Part shown: positions 1-6,409 of the stretch, piece by piece | Position numbering within the stretch: the first letter of the stretch is position 1 | Layout of the letters: the number at the start of each line of letters is the position of its first letter | From: Clostridiaceae bacterium | Lineage (GTDB): Bacteria; Bacillota; Clostridia; Saccharofermentanales; UBA5734 | NCBI GenBank assembly: GCA_012519875.1 | Contig: JAAYPL010000114.1 | Location: 1-7,441, forward strand | Reading direction: 5' to 3' | DNA length: 7,441 bases | The notes under the pieces: generated by a model | What the model saw: only the letters and a program-made list of their open reading frames with translations | Told to the model about the DNA's origin: nothing | Databases searched by the model: none | Translations under genes and position numbers: made by a program

Positions 1-2
1 TA

Positions 3-62
3 TTCAGTCATGTTTTGCGTAAAAATATCCTTGAGCAGAAAAAAACAGGTGGTAACTTATGA
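3..62 (+). CDS. Possible C-terminal tail of an upstream gene (partial)
   Basis: A frame open from the left edge encodes about 19 residues ending in TGGNL and stops with TGA at 60-62. That stop overlaps the ATG of the next gene as ATGA, a junction typical of translationally coupled operon genes. Only the tail is visible, so no family can be named. The other two forward frames are weaker: one stops at 20-22 and the other runs to 111 well inside the next gene. The call rests only on the overlap and the charged, plausible-looking tail. The stretch could equally be untranslated leader, since a frame this short can be open by chance. Confidence 0.35.
   Translation, partial: FSHVLRKNILEQKKTGGNL
47..52 (+). 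promoter_or_regulatory. Ribosome binding site for the cohesin-like protein gene
   Basis: AGGTGG lies six bases before the ATG at 59 and supports that start. I see no convincing -35/-10 pair in the 58 bases upstream, in keeping with a promoter that lies outside the window. Confidence 0.65.
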
Positions 63-1573
63 AAAAACAAAAATGGCCGATTCTGCTTATGATGGCTGTT
101 CTTCTTTTTAATTTTGCTTGTGTTCCGGTTCGGGCCGACGGCCTGTCAATAAAAGTATTGTCCAATCGAAGCAGTCCGACAACCGGTCAAATTATTACCA
201 TCACCTTTGCGCTCAACGTCGCTGTTGACATTAAAAACTATGATATATATGTTGAGTATGAACCTGATTATTTAGAATTTCTGCCCAAAAGCGATAGTAC
301 GAAAAATTTGGTAACCGCTTTAGAATTCTTCTATGTGAATCGGTTTGCCGACAATCAGATTGTTGCCGTGGCAACTGGCAGCACACACGTATCGTCGACA
401 AAGCTTTTTTCGCTGGCGTTTAAGGCTTTAAAACCGACGAAGGACCCGACCACGACCACGATTTCGGTGACGAAGATTGTAATCAACGATGATCATGATG
501 ACGAACCCGCACGTTCATCGATATCGTTCACCATTTCCGACCCTGTGCCACAATCCGATGTCAACACCTTGAAATCTTTGACGATCAGCAAGGGAACCTT
601 GTCACCGGCTTTTTCCCCGGATACGCGCAACTATACCGCCGTGGTGGGGGTTGACGATGACAAGATCCTGGTCAGCGCCGCCACCACCGACAGCAAGGCC
701 AGCATCAAGGGCGGCGGTACGGTCAAGCTCAGTGAAGGGGAGAACACCATTCGTCTGACGGTGACCGCGGAAAACGGTGATCAACGAACCTATGCCATCG
801 TGGTGACGCGACCAACGGCAACGCCGTCGCCCAGTCCGTCGCCGACGCCCGCTGTTACGGTTCCCGGTCCCGGCGGCGATACATTCTCGGTGTCCGATCT
901 GCCCGAAGGCGTTGCCGTACCGGCCGGCTTTTACCGCACGGTCAAGGAAATGGACGGGCGCAATGTACCGGCTTACAAATCCCTGCAAGGCGATCTGACG
1001 CTGTTTTACTTGGTTCGGGACGACGGAACGGCCGGCTTTTACTATGCGGATCAGGATGGTACCTATCTTCCTTTTCTGACCATCAGTCTGCCGGCGTTGA
1101 ACTGGCCGATTCTGAATCCGGACAGCTCGGTTGACATCCCGTCGGGGTTTATCGAAACCGAGATGACGGTCGAAGGCCAAAGGGTCAAGGCCTGGCAACG
1201 ACAGGAGCCGGAAGGGCGAGATCCCGAGTATCTGGTGTATCTGATGGGTGGGGACGGCAACCGGCGGTTTTATCTTTACGACCGGAACAATCAATTGCTG
1301 ATCCCTTATCAAGAAAACGCGCCGGTTCCCACAGAGCCCACAGAACCTTCGGCGACCATTCCGGAAACAGATCCTGTTTCCACGACGCCGACGCCCGCAA
1401 CACCGGCCGAAACCCCTGAATCAGCCGGTTCCGGAGCGTGGCAGCTCATGACGTTCCTGTTCGGCATTCTCTGTCTGGTCTTATTAGGTCTGGTTGTCTG
1501 GCTGTTGATTCGGCAGCGTCGCATGGATAACTTGTCAAAACCTCAGCGTCCGCACATTCGAAGGGTGGATTGA
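59..1573 (+). CDS. Secreted membrane-anchored protein with cohesin-like and cadherin-like domains
   Basis: This 504-residue protein probably acts on the outer face of the membrane. Residues 1-26 form a signal peptide (MKKQK, a hydrophobic core, likely type I cleavage after VRA; Cys21 lacks a proper lipobox). Residues 28-159 resemble a cohesin domain: alternating beta strands, a YEPDYLEF segment and an FSLAFKAL segment. Residues 170-250 match a cadherin-like beta-sandwich (LKSLTISKGTLSP, FSPDTRNYTA, GENTIRLTVTAENG, TYAIVVT). A Pro/Thr/Ser linker (252-272) leads to two diverged copies of an unnamed module (285-339 and 358-417). A second Pro/Thr linker (421-455), a transmembrane helix (about 461-484) and a basic cytoplasmic tail follow. 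The topology is therefore outside body, inside tail. The stop is one base before the gtrA-like gene, so the two are probably co-transcribed. GC content is lower in the first 600 bases. Cohesins bind dockerins in cellulosomes, but none is visible here, so adhesion or protein display is only inferred. Confidence 0.8.
   Translation: MKKQKWPILLMMAVLLFNFACVPVRADGLSIKVLSNRSSPTTGQIITITFALNVAVDIKNYDIYVEYEPDYLEFLPKSDSTKNLVTALEFFYVNRFADNQIVAVATGSTHVSSTKLFSLAFKALKPTKDPTTTTISVTKIVINDDHDDEPARSSISFTISDPVPQSDVNTLKSLTISKGTLSPAFSPDTRNYTAVVGVDDDKILVSAATTDSKASIKGGGTVKLSEGENTIRLTVTAENGDQRTYAIVVTRPTATPSPSPSPTPAVTVPGPGGDTFSVSDLPEGVAVPAGFYRTVKEMDGRNVPAYKSLQGDLTLFYLVRDDGTAGFYYADQDGTYLPFLTISLPALNWPILNPDSSVDIPSGFIETEMTVEGQRVKAWQRQEPEGRDPEYLVYLMGGDGNRRFYLYDRNNQLLIPYQENAPVPTEPTEPSATIPETDPVSTTPTPATPAETPESAGSGAWQLMTFLFGILCLVLLGLVVWLLIRQRRMDNLSKPQRPHIRRVD
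911..1075 (+). repeat. Module copy 1 in the cohesin-like protein
   Basis: Encodes residues 285-339, from VAVPAGF to the closing LPF. Compared by eye with the second copy it keeps the pattern P-x-G-F, then T, G-x-x-V-x-A-aromatic, Y-L, D-G, F-Y, D and P-aromatic. I count about 17 identical positions over some 55. The repeat is visible at protein level, not as a DNA repeat, so the duplication is old. Confidence 0.7.
1130..1309 (+). repeat. Module copy 2 in the cohesin-like protein
   Basis: Encodes residues 358-417, from VDIPSGF to LLIPY. It matches copy 1 with a gap of about four residues near 384-388 (EGRDP) and one near the end. A short spacer, residues 340-357, separates the copies. From memory, similar segments (P-x-G-F/Y, G-x-x-V-x-A, DG-x-x-x-FY-x-YD) follow cadherin-like domains in other clostridial secreted proteins; I could not check this. 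Confidence 0.7.
1561..1568 (+). promoter_or_regulatory. Ribosome binding site for the GtrA-family gene
   Basis: AAGGGTGG lies six bases before the ATG at 1575 and inside the last codons of the preceding gene. The stop at 1571-1573 and this start are one base apart, which suggests translational coupling. Confidence 0.6.
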
Positions 1574-1574
1574 C

Positions 1575-2045
1575 ATGCCCGCGCGCCCGGACATCCGACG
1601 ATTGATCAAGGCAGTTTTTAATCGCGAAGTTTTGATTTATGTAATTGTTGGCGGACTGACGACACTGGTCAATCTGGTCGTCATGTATTTGCTGAACCAG
1701 ATTTTCGGCAGTCAGGACTGGTGGTTCTCGACCGCGCCGGCCGTTCTGGCCGCCATGATCTTTGCCTTTTTTGCCAATCGGATTTTTGTCTTTCGTTCCC
1801 ATGGCCCTCTTTGGCAGGAAATGTGGAAATTCCTTTCCTCCCGGATACTGGTTTCCTTGGCTTTCGAAATAGGCGGCATGTACTTGTTGTATAATCTGAT
1901 CGGCTTTACCGATGTCATTCATCTGCGACCGGGCGACGAAGGCCTTCAGGTAGCCAAACTGCTGACTCAGATCCTGGTCATGATCGGTAATTATGTCATC
2001 AGCAAATTTTTTGTTTTTCGGCGCGAATCCCGTTTTTCGAGGTGA
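1575..2045 (+). CDS. GtrA-family four-helix membrane protein
   Basis: This 156-residue integral membrane protein fits the GtrA family in length and layout. Four hydrophobic segments lie at about residues 18-40, 50-70, 87-108 and 125-145. The family's paired signature is visible: an asparagine-containing helix end followed by aromatic-VFR, once at 67-74 (ANRIFVFR) and again at 139-149 (NY, then FFVFR). In characterised cases (Shigella phage GtrA) the protein is thought to flip undecaprenyl-phosphate-linked sugars across the membrane for surface polysaccharide modification. The usual partner, a GtrB-type glycosyltransferase, is not in this window, so substrate and pathway are unknown. It sits 1 base after the cohesin-like gene and 6 bases before folC, with its stop inside the folC Shine-Dalgarno site. 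The family assignment is firm; the sugar-flipping role is inferred from the family only. Confidence 0.85.
   Translation: MPARPDIRRLIKAVFNREVLIYVIVGGLTTLVNLVVMYLLNQIFGSQDWWFSTAPAVLAAMIFAFFANRIFVFRSHGPLWQEMWKFLSSRILVSLAFEIGGMYLLYNLIGFTDVIHLRPGDEGLQVAKLLTQILVMIGNYVISKFFVFRRESRFSR
2039..2045 (+). promoter_or_regulatory. Ribosome binding site for folC, overlapping the upstream stop
   Basis: GAGGTGA ends six bases before the ATG at 2052. Its last three bases are the TGA stop of the GtrA-family gene, so a ribosome finishing that gene covers the folC initiation site. Confidence 0.65.
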
Positions 2046-2051
2046 CCGGTC

Positions 2052-3476
2052 ATGGACTTTGCTCAAGCCCGATCATATTTATCATCGGCGACATCTTTTG
2101 GCATCCGTCTCGGGCTGCATCGGATAACCCGTTTGGTTGAACTGCTGGGAAATCCGGAGAGGAAACTGCGCTATATCCACGTGGCCGGAACCAACGGCAA
2201 AGGTTCGGTCAGTGCTTATTGCGCCGGCATATTGGCGTTTTCGGGCCATCGGGTCGGTGTTTTCACATCCCCCTATCTTGTCCGGCTGACCGAGCGAATT
2301 CGGGTGATCGACGGCCGGGACGGCCTGGCGGCCCTGCAGGAGGATGAAAGCGCCGGCGAGATCGACCGGGCCGACTTTGCCAGAGTCATGACCCTCGTCC
2401 GGAAGGCCGTCGAGCAGATGCAGCAGGAGGGGTATGAGCACCCCACCGAGTTTGAAATGCTGACCGCGGCCGCATTTCTCCATTTTGCTGCAACCGGGTG
2501 CAAGGTGGTCGTGCTGGAAACCGGCCTGGGCGGGCGGCTGGACTCAACCAACATCATTCAGAAGCCGTTGGCGTGCATCATCACCGCGCTGGGTTATGAC
2601 CATACCGACCGTCTGGGGAACACCATAGCCGAAATAGCCGCCGAGAAAGCCGGTATCATCAAACCGGAACGACCGGTTTTTTTGTGTGATCCGCGAGAAC
2701 TTGGCTTGGAGCAGGAAGAAGGAGAGGCGGCTTTGCGTGTCATCCAACAGCACTGTGAAGAAAAGCACGCACCGCTTCACCTGGTCGGTTTCAATGAAAT
2801 CGAAGTGCTGGGTTATGGCCGGGACGGCCAGGTTTTTCAGGATCGAAGCTCCGAGCAGGTTTTTCAGACCGGTCTCCTTGGTCTTTACCAGCCGCAAAAT
2901 GCCCTTCTGGCGGCCAGAGCCTGTCAGGCCACCGGCTTGGCCGGCCCGGAGGCTGTTGTGGCGGGCATTGCCGCCGCCCGATGGCCGGCAAGAATGGAGA
3001 TTTTGCGGCAGCAACCCTTGACCTTGATTGACGGGGCACATAATGTTCAGGGCTGCCAAGCGCTGGCGGCGACTCTGGCCAAGCTGCATCCCGACCGGCC
3101 GATTGTTTATCTGGCCGGGATGCTTGAGGACAAGGATTACCGCCGGATGCTGGATGTTGTCCTGAGCAATCCGGCCTGCCCTGCCCATGCGTTTATTTGC
3201 GTCCGGCCGGACAACCCGCGGGGGCTGCCCGCCGAGACCCTGGCCAGCCATGTGCGGGAAAGCGTTGAACGATTGCACAACCGGTCATCATCCGGTTATA
3301 ATATCAAGGGCGCGATTTACGCAGCCGATTCCCCACTGACAGGAGCCAAGCTGGCTTTACGGTTAGCGCAGGAAGGCCATGCTGCCCTGTGTGCTTTCGG
3401 CTCTCTTTATCTGGTGGGTGGGCTGCGGGATATTCTGAAGGATTTGGAGGCGCAAGATTGGACTGGCACAAGCTGA
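2052..3476 (+). CDS. folC: Folylpolyglutamate synthase / dihydrofolate synthase
   Basis: This cytoplasmic Mur-ligase-superfamily enzyme uses ATP to add glutamate to folates, and in many bacteria also to dihydropteroate. Visible motifs, by residue, are: the ATP-binding P-loop VAGTNGKGS (44-52); the TSPYLVRLTERIRV stretch (72-85); LETGLGGRLDSTNI (155-168), with a likely metal-binding glutamate; ALGYDHTDRLGNT (179-191), with the metal-binding histidine; AAEKAGIIK (196-204), where the family has a carbamylated lysine; WPARMEIL (311-318); the C-terminal domain entry DGAHN (327-331); RPDNPRGLP (385-393); and GSLYLVGG (450-457). At 474 residues it is longer than the usual 420-440, partly from an insertion around 87-104. 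Whether it has both activities cannot be decided from motifs alone. Its last 19 bases overlap the next gene. Confidence 0.96.
   Translation: MDFAQARSYLSSATSFGIRLGLHRITRLVELLGNPERKLRYIHVAGTNGKGSVSAYCAGILAFSGHRVGVFTSPYLVRLTERIRVIDGRDGLAALQEDESAGEIDRADFARVMTLVRKAVEQMQQEGYEHPTEFEMLTAAAFLHFAATGCKVVVLETGLGGRLDSTNIIQKPLACIITALGYDHTDRLGNTIAEIAAEKAGIIKPERPVFLCDPRELGLEQEEGEAALRVIQQHCEEKHAPLHLVGFNEIEVLGYGRDGQVFQDRSSEQVFQTGLLGLYQPQNALLAARACQATGLAGPEAVVAGIAAARWPARMEILRQQPLTLIDGAHNVQGCQALAATLAKLHPDRPIVYLAGMLEDKDYRRMLDVVLSNPACPAHAFICVRPDNPRGLPAETLASHVRESVERLHNRSSSGYNIKGAIYAADSPLTGAKLALRLAQEGHAALCAFGSLYLVGGLRDILKDLEAQDWTGTS
3446..3450 (+). promoter_or_regulatory. Ribosome binding site that selects the TTG start
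   Basis: GGAGG inside the end of folC is followed by a seven-base spacer and TTG at 3458. The longer alternative, GTG at 3389, has no comparable site, so the TTG is preferred. Confidence 0.7.
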
Positions 3477-4867
3477 TCAGGCATTTCAAACCGCTTACAA
3501 ATGCGGATGTTTCTTCTTTCGCGTCGGCCGGTGAGGTGTCTCGTGCCTTAAACACATACAACCGTGCCCTGACACAGCTGGACGGGCACAATGCCGATAT
3601 TGCTTTGATTGCCTTACGCAAGCTGGCCGCATCTTATCCCGATTTTACCCAGCCCGGGCTTTTATACGGTCTGGTGCTGGCGTCCATGGGCCGGACCGAA
3701 CAGGCCCGACAGCAGATCCTAAAAACAATCGATACCGGCTTGACACCGGATTGGCAGGAGATGGCTGAACATGCTCTGGCCAAACTGAACGATTCGTCGC
3801 AGGTCCTGTCGGAGGGTTCAGATGGCGGATCGCCGGGAGCCGTCGAAGGACAATCCGCGGCGCCGCGGATGGGTGCCATGGCCCCGGTTTTGGAAAAGAC
3901 CGGCCGCCGGAGCAAAATGCGCATGGCCAGTGCCCGTGAACGGGAGGATGTCGTCCGCCAGGGGGAGTACGCTCAGGATGAGGAAACCCATGTCCAAATG
4001 CGCCGTACACCGATTGAATATTTGCGCGTAGCCTTGCCGGTGGCGGCCGGTTTGCTGGTGGTCGGCCTGCTGGTCTTTTTTGCTGTCGGCTTTATTTCCA
4101 AAAGCAACGAAACCCGCCGGATGCAGGAGGAAGCGACCTCCCGGCTGGACTGGTTGCTTTCTCAGCTGGCAAGCCGGGCGGATCAGGACGAAGCCATAGA
4201 GCGGCTGTTGGCCGATTACGAGAAAAATTTCGCCACCGAGGATACGACCGCGTCATTTTTATCGCCGACAACAGAACCGCCCGCAACACCTGCCGAAAGC
4301 GCCGGAGAAGCGCCCCCCGAAACCTCGCGCCAAACCGAGAGCACGACACCAGCGGCCACGGCGACGATTCCCACAACCGCTCCTACACAGCCTATTGGCC
4401 AGCAAGCTTTGCTCGAAGCCGATGAACTTTATCGCCAAGCCGTGGCGGCGGCCGGCGAGGACGTGCTGTCCGCCGGCAATTTGTTGCTTGAGGCACGGGA
4501 TCTGTTGGCGGAAATCCCGGGGGAAACCGCAGCGCCGGGTGTGCAGGCCGATGCGGCCGGCCTGAGCCGCCAAGTGGAAACATTAATCAAAAAAATCGCC
4601 AAAGATGCGGCCGAAGCCAATCGCAAGCTGGGCATGGACCTGTTTAATAACAAGGCCTATGCAGAAGCGCTGGACTATTTTTTGACCGGCTATGCGCTCT
4701 ATCCCCGTGCCTATGGCGGCGGAGTCGCCTACTATTGCGGGCTGTGCTGCCAGATGATGGGGGATTTTGCCGCCGCCAAGCCGTACTATGAGTTTGTCAT
4801 CAGCCAATATCCGGACAGGGATATTGCCGGTTATGCCCGCAACCGTCTGAACCAGATGGGTTATTGA
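3458..4867 (+). CDS. Single-pass membrane protein with TPR-like segments on both sides
   Basis: From the TTG at 3458 the product has 469 residues. Residues 20-110 are helical and TPR-like (ALNTYNRAL; then ADIALIALRKLAASYPDF and LASMGRTEQARQQILKTI). A polar, charged linker (111-185) precedes one hydrophobic helix at about 188-213. After a short, probably coiled segment (214-258) comes a Thr/Pro/Ala-rich stalk (262-312). Helical segments then lead to a clearer C-terminal TPR pair (386-416, LGMDLFNNKAYAEALDYF; and 424-453, with GDFAAAKPYYEFVISQYPD). There is no signal peptide, so I infer an N-terminus inside and a C-terminus outside; charges flank the helix on both sides, leaving this less certain. 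TPRs generally mediate protein-protein contacts. No enzymatic motif was found, so a scaffold or envelope-assembly role is only a guess. It overlaps folC by 19 bases and lies 19 bases before thrC. Confidence 0.8.
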   Translation: MDWHKLIRHFKPLTNADVSSFASAGEVSRALNTYNRALTQLDGHNADIALIALRKLAASYPDFTQPGLLYGLVLASMGRTEQARQQILKTIDTGLTPDWQEMAEHALAKLNDSSQVLSEGSDGGSPGAVEGQSAAPRMGAMAPVLEKTGRRSKMRMASAREREDVVRQGEYAQDEETHVQMRRTPIEYLRVALPVAAGLLVVGLLVFFAVGFISKSNETRRMQEEATSRLDWLLSQLASRADQDEAIERLLADYEKNFATEDTTASFLSPTTEPPATPAESAGEAPPETSRQTESTTPAATATIPTTAPTQPIGQQALLEADELYRQAVAAAGEDVLSAGNLLLEARDLLAEIPGETAAPGVQADAAGLSRQVETLIKKIAKDAAEANRKLGMDLFNNKAYAEALDYFLTGYALYPRAYGGGVAYYCGLCCQMMGDFAAAKPYYEFVISQYPDRDIAGYARNRLNQMGY

Positions 4868-4870
4868 TTC

Positions 4871-4877
4871 AAGGAGG
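4871..4877 (+). promoter_or_regulatory. Ribosome binding site for thrC
   Basis: AAGGAGG, the strongest such site in the window, lies nine bases before the ATG at 4887. It fills much of the 19-base gap after the TPR gene, which leaves no room for a terminator there. Confidence 0.8.
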
Positions 4878-4886
4878 ATTCTTGAC

Positions 4887-6401
4887 ATGGAATACATCAG
4901 CACACGGGGCGGCACGACCGGATTTTCGGCGGCTGAAGCCATCAAGCAGGGCATCGCGCCGGATGGCGGCCTGTTGGTTCCGGTCGAGATCCCACTTTTG
5001 GAGTTGGATGAAATAACCCGTATGGCGGATCTTGATTATGCCGAGCGGGCGGTTGCCATTCTTGCGTTATATCTGACAGATTACTCACGGTCCGAGCTTA
5101 CAGAGTACGTAGAATTGGCTTATAGCGAAGAACGCTTTTCCCCGGCGCCGGCGCCGTTGCTTCAGCTTAACCAATATGTCGACCGGGAATACATACTGGA
5201 ATTATGGCACGGGCCGACGGCGGCTTTCAAAGATATCGCCCTGCAGCTTTTGCCTTATCTGATGAAGGCAGCCATCGAAAAAACCGGAGATCGTTCCCGG
5301 GTCTGTATTTTGACCGCCACATCGGGAGATACCGGCAAGGCGGCGCTGGAAGGATTCCGTGATGTCGAGGGCACGTCGGTGGTTGTTTTTTATCCGGATC
5401 AGGGTGTCAGCGAAGCCCAGCGCCTGCAGATGGTCACGCAGGAAGGCGACAACTGCCACGTTTTCGCTGTTTCCGGCAGTTTTGACGACGCTCAGAACGG
5501 CGTCAAGGCTATTTTCAACGACCAGGAACTGGCTCTTGAGTTGCAAGAAAAAGGGATCCTATTGTCTTCGGCCAATTCCATCAACTGGGGGCGGCTGGTT
5601 CCGCAGATTGTCTATTATTTTTCGGCTTACGCCGATTTGATCAAAAATGAGAAGGTTGAGCCCGGCGAGAAAATCAATATCGTTGTCCCGACCGGTAATT
5701 TTGGCAACATTCTGGCGGCCTGGTATGCGCACCGTATGGGGCTGCCGGTCGGTAAATTAATTTGCGCGTCCAACAAAAACAGGGTGTTGTCCGATTTTCT
5801 GCGCACAGGTCTTTATGATCGCCGCCGCAACTTTTTCAAAACCAATTCCCCTTCAATGGACATCCTGATTTCCAGCAATTTGGAACGGCTGCTCTTTGAA
5901 ATGACCGGGCGTGACAGCCGGCGCGTCGGAGACTGGATGCACCAGCTTCAACAAGAGGGTTTTTATCAGATCGATCCGGCTACGCTCCACAGCCTGCAGG
6001 AGCTTTTTGTCGGCGGCTTTGCCAATGAAGGCGGAACGCTCAAGACTATCCGGGAGGTCTACGACCGCACCGATCACCTGGTGGATACACATACCGCGGT
6101 CGGTTTTAACGTGTACAGCCGCTATGCCGCCCGTTCCGAAGATCAAAGCAAAACGATCTTTGTTTCCACCGCCAGTCCGCTGAAGTTTTGCGAAGCGGTC
6201 GGGGATGCCATTTTTGGACGAGGTTACAGTAAGGGACGGAGCAACTCGCGTCTGCTGGAAGAATTGGCAGACGAAAGCGGCCATGAGATTCCGCCGACAC
6301 TTCAGGATTTGCCAACGCGGGAGATCCGGCATTCCAAGGTCATCGATAAAGAGGACATGAAACAGACGGTCCGCGATCTTTTGGTCGGCCGGCTGGACTA
6401 A
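4887..6401 (+). CDS. thrC: Threonine synthase
   Basis: This cytoplasmic pyridoxal-phosphate enzyme converts O-phospho-L-homoserine and water to L-threonine and phosphate, the last step of threonine synthesis. The start is secure: the family N-terminus YISTRGG...GFSAAEAIKQGIAPDGGL begins at residue 3. Lys115 in HGPTAAFKDIALQ (108-120) is the expected cofactor-binding lysine. TATSGDTGKAALEG (143-156), SANSINWGRLVPQ (228-240), PTGNFGNILAAWYA (268-281) and DTHTAVG (400-406) are the other conserved blocks that shape the cofactor and substrate site. The 504-residue length fits the longer, E. coli/yeast-like threonine synthase class rather than the shorter 350-residue class. The homoserine dehydrogenase and homoserine kinase genes that often accompany thrC are not in the window. 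It is the last gene of the + strand cluster and converges on prfC. Confidence 0.97.
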   Translation: MEYISTRGGTTGFSAAEAIKQGIAPDGGLLVPVEIPLLELDEITRMADLDYAERAVAILALYLTDYSRSELTEYVELAYSEERFSPAPAPLLQLNQYVDREYILELWHGPTAAFKDIALQLLPYLMKAAIEKTGDRSRVCILTATSGDTGKAALEGFRDVEGTSVVVFYPDQGVSEAQRLQMVTQEGDNCHVFAVSGSFDDAQNGVKAIFNDQELALELQEKGILLSSANSINWGRLVPQIVYYFSAYADLIKNEKVEPGEKINIVVPTGNFGNILAAWYAHRMGLPVGKLICASNKNRVLSDFLRTGLYDRRRNFFKTNSPSMDILISSNLERLLFEMTGRDSRRVGDWMHQLQQEGFYQIDPATLHSLQELFVGGFANEGGTLKTIREVYDRTDHLVDTHTAVGFNVYSRYAARSEDQSKTIFVSTASPLKFCEAVGDAIFGRGYSKGRSNSRLLEELADESGHEIPPTLQDLPTREIRHSKVIDKEDMKQTVRDLLVGRLD

Positions 6402-6409
6402 GCCGATGA
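6402..6409 (+). other. Convergent gene junction of 8 bases
   Basis: Only eight bases separate the stop codons of thrC (+) and prfC (-). The nearby CGAT...ATCG pairing (6404-6415) gives just a four-base stem with no flanking T-run, so I do not call a terminator. Transcripts from both sides probably run into the opposing gene before ending. Confidence 0.7.

Noticed and set aside
1..111. Second forward frame open from the left edge to a stop at 109-111
   Set aside because: It would overlap the signal-peptide region of the first gene by more than 50 bases and has an unconvincing translation.
105..136. Possible lipoprotein signal around Cys21 of the first gene
   Set aside because: The residues before the cysteine (N-F-A) do not fit a lipobox, which needs Leu/Val/Ile at -3. 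Cleavage after VRA is a better fit, and a C-terminal membrane anchor is present.
922..1042. Repeated 13-base word GGCCGGCTTTTAC at 922 and 1030
   Set aside because: Both copies encode A-G-F-Y in the same GC-rich gene. They do not line up with the protein-level repeat and are probably coincidence.
602..1312. Long open frame of 236 codons on the - strand
   Set aside because: It lies wholly inside the cohesin-like gene, has Arg/Gly/His-rich low-quality protein sequence and no domain resemblance. GC-rich coding DNA commonly produces such antisense frames.
1446..2066. Open frame of 206 codons on the - strand across the GtrA-family gene
   Set aside because: The + strand product has four membrane helices and family motifs; the antisense product has no recognisable features.
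2544..3278. Open frame of 244 codons on the - strand
   Set aside because: It is antisense to the conserved folC motifs, which are unambiguous, and its translation resembles no family I recognise.
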